Shown here: positions 27,101 to 39,100 of the stretch, piece by piece
Position numbering within the stretch: the stretch's first letter is position 1
Layout: the number at the start of each line of letters is the position of its first letter
DNA from: Chamaea fasciata
Lineage: Eukaryota; Chordata; Aves; Passeriformes; Sylviidae
DNA: 64,000 bases
Assembly: GCA_029207755.1 (NCBI GenBank)
Contig: JARCOQ010000002.1
Coordinates: forward strand, 4,588,001-4,652,000
Direction: 5' to 3'
The notes under the pieces: generated by a model
The model's database searches: none
What the model was told of the DNA's origin: nothing
The model's input: only the letters and a program-made list of their open reading frames with translations
Program-made: the position numbers and the translations under genes

Positions 27101-30100
27101 TGCCTGCTGTTACAGCCGTGGGTCTAAAAGGATGCCCTGGTCTCTGTTTTGGGCAGGGTGTGATCCACCAGGGTGCTGCCCTGGGATCCCCTCTGTGGCC
27201 ACCACCTGGCTCTGGGCTGTGTCCATGTGTGGGCCAGGCTTGCAGATGGCAGGAGAGCCAGTGGCAGCCCTGTCCCTGTGTCCCTGTGCAGGATGGGGGT
27301 TTAGTCCATTTGTTGCTGGCAGCAGCAGCAGCAGAGGGGGGAAGTCACCTCCAGTGAGGGACAGTGGTGGGAGCCTCCTGTTGCTGGGGCAACTGCAGGC
27401 AGCCTCAGCCTGTTGGCTTCCCTGAAGGAATGGTTTGGGGGAAGGTTATTAGGGGATTAATCCAGCCCGGGGTGGGGAGGGGGCTGAGCTGTGGAAAGCT
27501 GCTGGGGGCACGGCATTCCAGGAGCGGGCATTGTGCTCGCTGGCTGTCAGCTGGGCTGGGCAAGGCAGGCAGAGTTCAGGCAGAGCTGTGGTGGGATTTG
27601 CTGCTGCCTCGGGTCCTCCCAGGGGTTCTGCATCCCTGCTGGGGGCTCTGGGGCCCCCAGGGCTGTGTGAGTCCTGTTGGCAGGGCAGGGATGCAAATTG
27701 CCTGGGCAGATACTCTGACAAGCCAAGTGAGGCTGCACAAGCAGGGTAGTACTGGCTACTGTGTAGGTAGCACAGAGGAGCTGCTTTGGTTGTCTTTGCT
27801 CTTACCAAGTTCTCGGGCACTGTTACATTAGGGGATGCTTTTTCTCTGCTGGACATGTGATTCCCCTTGGAGATCAGAAGGTACCCAGCACTAGCAGGGT
27901 TTGAGTCTCTCCAGGTAGGTTCAAAAAAAAGCAGGCACCTATTTGTCAATGACCATTTGAGAAGTTTCTGCTGTTTAAAGGTGTAATTTCTTTGCCTATT
28001 TTACCACAAATAGAAGCCCTAAATTAGCTATGTACCTCCAGCAATTTTTCCAGTGCGTCTGCTCTCACACTAGGGCTGCACGTGAGCTTGTGCAGAGGTA
28101 ATAACACATGGGAGCTGAGCTACATGCTCATGGCTGCCCATATTCTGCATGGATGAGGTTCATGTGGGTGCTGCTCACATATGCACACAGAGGCCTGCAA
28201 AAGAATTGCTCATTGTTTTATCATAATAAGGAATATACTTAATATACACATGGAACATAACATGCTAGTTGTGAGCGGCTGGGACACTTGATCCTTCCAG
28301 GAAATGGACTGCCAAAGAATGTCACGAAACTCTTTGTAAATGTAGATGAAAATTTTGCTGCAGACTGGTGGCAAGAGTCCTCCCTCAAAGTGGTAAATGG
28401 GGAGCAATTATGTGAAGCATCACCATGCTATCTTTTGCTAAGGATTCGGGACCACCTCATCAGGATGGGCGTTCCTGTGAGTACTTGTCAGCTTTGATGA
28501 GTTGTACCTGGCTGCAAAGCGCTGCCTGCAGTCGTGGTGTACTCATTATGGCTCCAGCAGGCTTCCTTGTGGATTTTTGATCTCTACAGAGTCTCTGCTG
28601 AAGCACTGAGAAAAAACGGATGGTGGGAATTTGATTGTAATAACCTTCAAGGACAGACTAGAGGCCGAGGAACTTGGGATCCAGTTCATCACTGTGTCTG
28701 AGTGCTGCGTAGTGCAGGACCTGGAGGGCATGTGGGGAGGTTAAAGGTAGCTTTCTAGCACTTTTGCATTGGTTTACCCTTAGCTGCTCCTGTTGTTATG
28801 CCCACAATGTGTGTGTCTCTTCAGAGTGCAGCTCTCCTACCGTATGCATGTCTTTAAAAATCCCAGCATGATCCTGGGGCTCGATGGGAGAGTTCACAGC
28901 ACAGCTGCACTCGGGGCTGTTCTGCCAATGCACAGGTGTGTGTAAATTACAGCTGAGCGCTGTGCAGGATGTTTGCTGTGCACTGGAAATATCCCAGACA
29001 TTCTGTGCCAAAACAAACAGGCATCAAGCTGCCTTTGGGCTTGGAGTTTTGTTTGTTTGTATTTGGTTGTAAATTATAAATTTGAAGTTGACTTGCCTTT
29101 TTTTTGTTTGTTTGTTCATTTTTGTTTGTTTTCTTTTTCTTTTGCAAAGTGATCCCGCAAATTTCTACATGAATCCTTCCCTGGCTGGTTTGCTTCCATT
29201 GGGAGTTGGCCTTTGTCACACAGTGTCACCAAGATGCTCGTGCATCTCCAAATAATTAGCACATGTGCACAGCATTCCTTCAAGGCTCCTTTCCTGGAGT
29301 TGTCGGTGCACTCACAGAGCCCCACATGGAGAGCAGCATCCATGGGTTTTGGAAGCACGTGGCTGATTTATCAATAGCCTTGGGTTAAAGATGGTTCACA
29401 TCTGTAGAAACTACATCAGTAGATTTCAAAAATAAACCGTGTCCTTCTATTTAAGGGCTGTTGTGCATTTCCAGGAGCTTTTGCATGTGTAGAGCATAAC
29501 TCCAGGAAGATGTTACCATGTAACCATGCTAAAGGGACTCCTTTTTCTTGTCATTTTGTGCCTAGATTGGAGAAGCTCTGTTCCAGATTCTTTCCCCCCA
29601 GCTCCGCTGATAAAGATAAAATGCAAGGACACAGAAATGGCAGAAGTGCAGAGGCAGACACCAGGCATCGAGCAGGATGACATCTGTGGTTGATAGGAAT
29701 TCACATAACGCAGAGTGCAAGTGGGCTGTTGAGGAAGGGAACTGGAGGCTAAGGCAGGGGCTGGGGAGTGTGTTTTTCTTGCAGTAACCTCTCTCCTTCT
29801 TCTCCTCCTTCTGTCTTTTCTAGGCAGGACAGGGCTGCTTGCTGATCTCTTGCCCAGTTTTGCTGTGGAGATTATGCCAGGTATTCAGTCATTTCACCCT
29901 TAATCATCCATTCCTCTGTCATCTTGTCTGTTTATCCTTCCGCAGCATCTTTTTGTGGTGTATGTTTCACTTGTATGTGTGTTTCATTTGGGGATTTAAA
30001 GAGGAAAGCCTATCACTTCTTGGAAAAGCGCTGGGTTCAGATCTGAGAGAGCTGGTGCTGGGCCATGCTGGGAGCCAGCATACAGAGATGGTTGATGTCA

Positions 30101-33100
30101 TGCCAGGATCAGTGTGAGAGCAGAAACGCCAGAGCTGTTCTGGGAAGGTTTTCTACCAAGCTCTCTGCTCTCCCTCTGCTAGCACAGAGCAAACTGTGCT
30201 GCAGCCTGTGAGACCCCACAGCCCTGCGTGGCTCTGTGTGTCAGCCGCTCCTGTGCAGTCACTTAGCTCCCCAGAGCTGGCCTGTGCTGTGCTCCACCAT
30301 CACCACAGATGGTAGCACGGGAGGTGCTGGGAATAGAGCATTGGCTAGCAACCCGTCAGTGGCACAGCCCCTCTTGTGCTGCATGGCCAGGCCATGAGCT
30401 TGGTAACACCAGGTGGCTGGGCCCGACGTGAGAGCTCCGTGCCTGTGATAAATCCCTTGCTAGCCAAAACTAGCGAGAGCCACCAGTTCTGGTGCTCCTT
30501 GCAGAGGAGACAGAGGCTGTGCAACAGATTGTTCTTGAAAGGGGAAAGCTGTGACAATATTTAGCCCTCGAGTCATCTGATCGTTCCCTGGTGGTGCCTG
30601 AGGAGCATTTCTTTCACACGTTTGTGCAAAAATGCAACTCCACATAAATGTGTGAAGCTATTTTCGAGCCTGTCCCAGAGATGCAAACAGAGAGAAGGCA
30701 GACACTCACCCACCTTCAGTGTAACCCAAAACTCCCTAGAATTCCTGCATGGCAAGAGAGGGATTGGTCTTTTCAGCATAGATAACAGTTGATTCTCTTT
30801 TGCCTAACACTTTTCCCCCCGTTATTTAGAATTTTTTGAATGGGTCTAAAATTATGGTGTGTTGGCCGGATATCTTTCTGGTACCCTCACTGCATGGGTA
30901 GATAACAAGAAAGTGTAAGATGCAGTGGCAAACCACATTTCAGTTGTTGGTGTTGCCTGTCACCTGAGTAAAGGAAAGCAGATACTTCTTCTGCAAGCAC
31001 AAACCAGTAGTTTCCAGACAGCGAGGATACAGCTTGTCGGCTTGGTAATCATTTGAATCTCAGCATTACACAGGAACTGGTTGAATCCCAGTTCTGTGCA
31101 TAAAGGAAGAGCCAGCAGGCTCTTTTTGCTGTTTTCTTAACCTCATCAGACAAGGAAATGGTCTAACTTCCTGTGAATTAAAACCCTGACTCACAGGTCC
31201 CTGTGGCCGGGACACTGATTTCAAACATCCACTTTATATGCTGAGTGAGTATCCTGCAATGTGCAATGTACACACTAACCTGACCCCCTTTTGTATTCCT
31301 AGAATGCTTTCAGGGAGACCACAGATACACTTCTAATGGACTTGCTGTCTGTTTTTTCCTCTGCCAGACTTTTACCCTTTATGGAGTGGTTATGAACTGT
31401 TCACTAACAGCTCTGGAGATCTGACATCTGAGTTTCACTGGATAGCTGTGGCTGGCCACTTGTGTCAAGCAGTTACTATTTCACCTCCTTCTCTGTGTCC
31501 ATGATGGTTGTAGGAAACAAGATGAGAACACAACGAAGAAAAAGTCACTAAGCTCTTGCTTAGATTGGCATAGATTAGGAAGTACAGGACTGGAAAGGAT
31601 AGTCTGGCTCCCTATCTTGCATTCTATCCACAGCACCATGTAATTTCATCCTTTCTGTAAGCTTAGCAAGCTTAGGAGTAGCCTAAGGTTTGGCCTTTGT
31701 CTTTTCCATTGGATCACTTTCTTTGATGGGCTGCTTTTAGCTTCTCTCTATATCACTGATCATCTATTTCTGTCCATTTATGTAAGATCTTTAACTATAA
31801 TACCTGCTTTTCCTCCTGCATTTATCCTCCTACCATATTTACAGGCAGGAGCTACATCTTCCCTCAGCCTTCTGTTTAATAGAGTAACTCAGCAGGCTTC
31901 AGCTCCCCTGCTGCCAGGCAGGCTCCAGAGCCCCTTCATCCCTCAAATCCCTGCTTTCCATCAGCTCCAACCTAAATTCGTCTTTTCTGCTGCAAAGATG
32001 ACCAGAGCTGTATAGCATCAATAACTTCAAATGAAGTTATGTGGAGAGGAGGCCTTGTTTGATGGCATTGATATTTCCTTAATACTACTGGAAATTCTTC
32101 TCTTATTGGGCCTAGGATTACATTTGCCATTTTTGGCGCCTGTATTGTGCGAGAGGTGACAGTAATTCTATGTGTACTGGATCATTTATTTTGTTTTTTT
32201 TCAGTTCTTTTCAACCAGTGAAGTCCTGTTCAGAAAAGAAATTGTTCTTGATCTTTGAACCTGTGACACGGAAAGTATTGCTGCATACTTTGAAATTCGG
32301 GATAATACTGCATTTCACATTTCCTATTGTAGACCCAAGGACAACTGGCCCTTTGTATAACATGCCTTTAGTTACAATGCATCCCTGCTGCTTACTGTCA
32401 TGATATTTTAACACATTCTTATTTTCTATGTCAAGGAAATTTATGAAAATATTAAGCAAAACAGCTGCTAGAAGCAGAACTTGAGGGACTGTGTCAGTAA
32501 TCTCGGCTCTTGCTTTCCCATTCATGAATACTTCCCTTCTGCCCTTTTCCTTACTTGTTAGATGAATTTTTCTCAGCATATAGTAAGTTCAACACCAAAA
32601 AATTATTCTACATTAAATGCAAATTTAAATGAAATTCATCTGTGTCAGCCAAAAAAGAAATAAAGAATTTAAAAAAAAAATATTTCACTTCACACTTCTG
32701 AAGTGTTTTGATTTGTAGATGCCAGATCTTTGACTGACATTTTTCGAAGGAAATTTTAAATTCTTGATTTAAAATGGCATTTTTAAAAAGGGGAATTATT
32801 TGTAAAAGAGTTAAGGAAAGCTCCAACAAAGTAAAAACTCATACTTTTGTTCAAACAGAATGCTGTTGATGGATCAAAACTGACACTTCTTATTTTTGCG
32901 TTGTATTAAGAACTAGGAAAATTTCTATTTTGAATGGTCCAACTGAAACATTTTTCCTTGACTTTTTAGCTTAGCAATACAGGTCAGGGGTGCACTGTTT
33001 TTCCAGTGTGATTCTTCAAGCGCATTGCAATCCTTGTGTCAATACTTCTTCATCTCAAATGATACTGTCCCAGGAGATTCTTTAGTGAACGCTGGACTTC

Positions 33101-36100
33101 TGTTTGGAAATAGTGGTCTGCTGCTCTGTTTCCTCTGAAGTGGGGATGAACCCTTTCCCACTGCAAAGCAGTCCCACCATGTCTTTATTTGCTTTTTGCC
33201 ACTTTCCCAAGGTGGTTGAATAACCACCTGGGTACACCTGAATTCGTTTCCCCACCAGCAGTCTTGCTTTGAGATAGGTCGGTGCATTTCTCTGACATAA
33301 AACCAGCTCCAGGCCTCCTGTATGTTCAGAGTCTTGTAAATTCTTGGTCCAGATGTGTTCACTGGTCATTCCCTTAGTCTGTGGAATTCTTATGTGGCAG
33401 TAGGTGCTGTCCTGGCACAGGCTGAACCCTGCTCCCACCAGATTTTCCAGCAGCAAAGTTTGAGATACCTTTTCTCCCTCCCCTTCTCCTTTAAGCCCCA
33501 TCCTGGTTTTTGTGGGCCAGCTCTTGCATGCTTTCATTTGTAGGGTGCTTTTCAGCTGCTCCCTTTTGGGGCCTGGCACACATCATCTGAGGCTTCAATG
33601 GGGGAGGAAAAAAAAGTGGTTGTTAGGTTTCCTGGCTGGCTGTGGCTCCTGAATAGGATGTTCGTTTGGTGCATTCAAAAGAATAATTGCTGCGTAGGCC
33701 TTGCTGTGAAGGGGCAGGCCTGGCTCGTTTACTGAGCTATTTATAGCCTGCTTTTCACCATCGTTTGTCCCATTAAAACCAGAATGTGGGCAGGCAACAA
33801 ACACATAAGCAGGGCATGAACATGGCCAAGAAGAATGAGTCTTTGATGAGGTCCAAGTGCTAATGGGGCATTGGCGCGGGTCTGCTGTGGGGCGAAGGGT
33901 TTTTGGCTGGGGAACCAGGGCTCCTGCCTCTGTGCTGCTCGCCTCTCAGCCAGCCAGAGGTGCTGCCAGAAGGGACCACATTTCTGTAGCACATTTCTCA
34001 CTGTCATGTGCCATTTCTGCTCTGACACAAGAGGAAGAGTAGACCTAGTCCTAGACCCACAGGCAGTCGGTCCGCTTCTGTTATTCACCTGTGTGTTTTG
34101 TCCCCATGCTCTCCGCTGGGAGGATATTGCTGCTGTTCTCTTCCACAGCAATGTGCAGCCCTGTAAGTATCTCCCATTCTCCCCTTGTTTTCCAGAGTGG
34201 GTCTTTGTGGGCCTGGTGATCCTGGGGGCGTTCCTGTTCTTCCTCCTGGTGGGGATCTGCTGGTGCCAGTGCTGCCCACACAGCTGCTGCTGTTACGTCC
34301 GCTGCCCCTGCTGTCCTGAGTCCTGCTGCTGTCCCCGGGCGCGTGAGTGACCCTGTCCAAGCCTGGTGCAAATCTTCTGCCCTGCTACTTCTGCTCCGTG
34401 GCAGAACAGGAGGAGAACCTGCTAATATTGCTTCCTTTGCCCTGAGCACTTTGCTTGGCTAAAGAACTGGTTCTTAGGGAGTGAAGCATCTGACCTATTA
34501 CTCAATGGTTGAATGCTCAAAGTTAATTACAAATGTAATTCCCCAAGCCCTCCCTGCCTTGGCAGCTGTGCCTGCTTTTCCAAAGTGTCATGCTCCCATT
34601 CCAAAGTTGTTGTTGTGTCAGTGAATGTTGCGGGTCAGAGCTAAGAGCATCCTGGGAGGTTTCTTCCTGGCAATGCAAATCAGCTGTCCTCTAGAACAGT
34701 GCAAAATCCTTGCAACCCAGCAAGGTTCGTGGTCAGGCTCAGTCAGATCTGTCAAGTTCCATGAGCCTCATCCTGCTGCTTGAGTCATCAGTTATTTTTA
34801 AAGCTGAACTGCCACTAAATCATGGCAGCGGTAATGCTGGCTGTAACACCCTGAGTGCCTTTCTGGGCATCTCGCAGTGCCATTATTATTATATGCACTA
34901 TTATTATATGCAGTGCATATTTTAATCTCCCCTCAGTACTCTTTGAGGCTTAGAGAAATTCAGGTTGGTCCTTGTTAATTAATTTATCTGGTTGTCTCCT
35001 GTGGGGTTGCCACCAGTGTAGGTGCGGGTTTTGTCCGTGTGTCCAGTGGTCTGTGGGGGGCTGATGCTGACTCTTGTTCTTTTTCTTTTTTCAGTATATG
35101 TAGCAGGCAAAGCAGCAAAAGCTGGGTACCCTCCTGCAGTCTCTACCATGCCAGGTCCATACTATATCCCCAGTGTTCCTGTAGCTGGTGTCCCGTCTCC
35201 TGCTGTGCTGATGGATAAGTCACACCCTCCTCCCTTAGCCCCAAGTGAGGCCAGCGGAGGAAGCCAAAATGGTAATTTGCAGTGCCAGGCACAACATTCA
35301 GTCCTCTGACTGGGAGCAGGGCTGGGAAGGGGAGGAACGACTGGCACTGATCAAGTGGTGTGCAGAGAGGAAGCAGGGGGAAACTGCATTTTAATCCTGT
35401 CTCTGATGATGACATTTGCATTAGGGCCGCATGGTCTAACTTCTCTAGGGCCATCAACACAGAGTCGGTTTGTAGGTGCCTAATTAGGTCAGCATGGAAT
35501 GGGAGGCCAAGTTCCTGTACAGGACCCCTCTCATTACTACTGCAGATGTTTGCTTGCAGAGGACAAAAGGATGAAGATGATTTCAGGAGAGCAGAGGCAG
35601 GAGCCATTTACCCCTTAGAGCTGATGCCTTGCAAACTGCTTTCTCTTTGTAAAACTGTCCTTCCAACCCTTTGTAGGGCACTGCTTGGCCTCTGGCAGCC
35701 ATTTATGCTGCAGCATGTTTTACTGTCCCCATGGCATTTTGGGCAAAGTAACCTATTTCCTTGACATTTCTGTCCAAGATCTTTTGGGGCTGGACCCTGT
35801 CCTCCACAGAAGTCAGTAGGTCACTTTTTTGTTCAGCCTTTGCGTTTGTGAATGTGAGTCATGAAAGGCTTCGTGACTAGAAAGGAGTTGTGGATCCACG
35901 TCAGACCTAGAGTGTCAGTGTGATGCCTCTTGTCTCGGGGAGGGTCACTTCAGCTGCTGCAAAGGAAGCTGCCACCAAGGAGAAAAGAGGGCAGCTATTT
36001 AGCCACATGCATTTCAGGATCAGAGTGGCTGTCTAAATTCAGATATTCTGCAGCAGAAGTGACTCTCACCAATGTAGAGTCATCACTGACCCAGCTACAT

Positions 36101-39100
36101 GTCTGATTTCAAAGCACCACACTAAGTATCAGTTGTTAAATTAACTCACGGCAGTGTGTTGATAAAACACATCTGAAAAGACAAGATTAAGTAGCATAAT
36201 TAATTAAGCTTCTGGAACAACCCTACACATGCTTCTGCTGCCCCAGTCAGTATATTAACCTTTCTGGAATTACAAAAAGTATTTTTTTTCAACAGTCCTA
36301 CTTTTTTTTGGCCACTGAAATCAAAACAGAGCCCTGGAGTGGAGCATTTTGAAATAGGAAATAAATCAATCACTGATCCAACACAAAACGTATCCAATTC
36401 AAAAACCTTTGTCAGAAAATGATGAATGACACGCCAGTGCTTCAGTTTTTTTCTCCTGTGAAAAATGTCACTGCATGTAGAGTGTGGTGTTGGTTATGGG
36501 AACTCCAGGGATTTTTTAGGAGTCAGATCACACCTCCCAGTCTTGTCTCTGCTAGCAGAGCATAAGTTCAGAATAAAAAACAGTGGATATGTTTGGTAGC
36601 CAAATGGAATGGCTCTTCGGATCCCAGGATCCTTAACAGAAGGGTGCATTTAATATATAATGCATCCAAATCAGGTGTCTGGTCTCAGTCCCTCACCTCA
36701 GGACTTGACAGGAAATAGTAAAATGACAAATAAAAACATTGTCACAGAGCTTTAACCTTTGTGGTAAGACAACAGAGATTCTTAAGCTTTTCTAAAAACT
36801 AGTTTATCTTTTTTGCAATAATATGGACAAACCCTTAGTCTGGATCATGGACCTGTTGTTCAAGGTGCTTGAACTGTGCAGCTAAGGAAGAGTTATAGTC
36901 TGTACTCTGTTCTTTTAAGGTCCTCCACAATGCCAGAATATCCCCTAATGACAGGCTGTAGAAGAGAAAACATTGTGTGGCTTTTCCAAGCTATTTATTT
37001 GCTTGTTGGCCATGCAGCAAGCTAAACAAAACAGGTAATGGTTGAGTTTATAGTAAGAGCCTCTCTCAGGAGGAGAATTAAAAGCTTCTGTGTCCTCCAC
37101 ACAGCTGGTGTAGGTCTGACCTGAAACTATGTATCTGTGGGACTTGGACCTTTCTGTCAAGTTCCTTAAAAAAAATGGGATCCCAAGTGCTGGGAGACAG
37201 AGGCTGGAGGATTCTTTAATTCTGGCTAAAAAATACATCCTTTGCCCTAGATAGACTCTGTGCTTATAAATGACCCCTGTGAGAGGATCTAGTGAGCAAA
37301 CTGAGGCCTGAGGATATTTAGAAAATTTGTCTGGGCTTACATAAAAGCCATGTGGCAAAGCTCAGATTAAGCCTAGAAACTCTATCCTAAACTTAGGGCT
37401 GAGTGGAGAAAAGAAACCCAAAACATTTAGCTCTCTTATTTAGAAGAGTGTTGACAGCACATAAGCTGGGATTTATGCTCTTTTAAATGCAGTGGTTACC
37501 TAGAGGCTCTTGTATTGATCCTTTAAACTCTGCACACAGGGAAGCTTTTGGTCCTAGATCTTTAACATGAAAAGGGTATAAGGATGAGACATCAGTTACT
37601 TCCTAAACATACTGGTTTGAAAAAAAATAGTAGTGCTGTCCTTTCTGGGGAGGGAGACAGCTTACAGTTTTGGCTGAGTTGGTTCCACCCACAGAAGAAT
37701 AAAAATAGTGTCTAGCTAAATACAAATTAAACATTAGAAATCTATGAACTGTTCAAGAGAAGAAAATATGGGAAGAATGGTCCATTCCCTTTGACTTCAG
37801 TGCATGGTTCTGGTCATGGGGTCAACATCTCTGCATCTTTATTTCTTTTTAATTAAAATGGGCTTAAAATGATTCAGACCTGATTAAAGGATTATGGCAA
37901 TTTACAGATGAAGAGTGTGAGGAAGAAGCAATAATATCTTTGGTTCTCAGCTGAAGGAATAATGAAGAGATTTAATAAGTTGAACATATAGTATCATTAT
38001 GAGAAGTATTTAATAAACAAACACAGAGACAAAACTGCTTCCTCTGTAGTGAAAAATACTTTTTATGAGCTGTTCACAGTCATCTTTGCAGATTTAAATC
38101 CAAAATTAATTTCTAGATGCTTGCAGAATTAACCAAGAAATTCATTTGCCTTTTGATACACAGCTGCAATAGCAAGTTTGGTATGAAGCTAGCATGAAGC
38201 CTAGCTAATTCTCCATCAATTCCAGGAGCTATAGATGTTGCCCAAATAGATGTTTGGCACAGCCTCAGTGTGAGCAGTGGCTCTGGGGAGACAGAGTCTG
38301 GAAGCTGCCTGTTCAAGTTCCCCTAAGGTTATGAATAGATCAGAGTGGTTTGCTGGGCTGTGTATAAATGAGGTGGCAGCTTAGCTGAGCTCCTAGTCCA
38401 TACAGTAGAAGAAAGAATAGTGAGGGGCACGGTACCAGACAGAAGTGAGGTACCAGCAACGAGAGTGAGATGGAGAACTGCCCTTGCTGCTCATGCAGTG
38501 CAGCCAGAGGTGTCACTTTTGAGGCTGGTCAGTCCAGCTTCGCTTGAGGAGACCTGCTGTGCTTCCAGTTCGGGAGGCAGAGGCGGGATTCCTTGTGTTC
38601 TGTAAACCACTGTCTGCATTTCCAGCCACTGTGCACTCACAGGGATAATAAAACACAGAGTGCTGTCAGCTGAGCTGTCTGGAGGCACGTTAAAGGAAGG
38701 ACCCTGACAAACCCCTACTATACTTTTACATCCTATACCATTCCCAAGTGCAGACACACAAGGTAATATCTCAGGATGTAATCACTAATCTTACACGTGC
38801 CAAACCCACAGTAGAGCACTTTGCTTCTGAAGCAATCTGTGGGGTTATGGGAGGAATTGCTCTACCCATTTCTATGGCACAGCCATTCCTGAAGCAGAGC
38901 ACGGTTATTTCCTAGTGCACAGACACATGCCCAGCAGTTTAGGACAGGAGGTGCCTAAGAATACCTCTGCCAAGTCCTTGCTCAGCCCACACAGCACATA
39001 CTATGCGACGTACTACCAAACCCGTATGTTAGTAGCTCGACGTGTTGCGGTGGTGAGGGATAAAACAGAAGGAACAGGTTGGCTCAGAACCACTGTCCAA

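Larger units (their letters stand above)
19415..29823 (+). other. ILDR2: ILDR2 intron 3 (10.4 kb, the longest)
   Basis: A phase 1 intron holding two clear CR1 elements (22498-22798 plus, 23793-24775 minus), a T-rich tract (21957-22006) and a short (CAG)n run near 27319-27335. The open frames at 25859-26323, 26812-27357, 27364-27831 and 28288-28497 have no family resemblance. No separate gene is supported. Confidence 0.85.

Noticed and set aside
25859..27831. Several plus-strand frames of 100-180 codons in ILDR2 intron 3
   Set aside because: Cys/Leu/Pro-rich chance translations of moderately GC-rich intron sequence with overlapping minus frames of similar length.
28288..28497. Frame that at first looked like a LINE or enzyme fragment
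   Set aside because: I could not align any motif of reverse transcriptase or another family, and the sequence lacks a CR1 tail.
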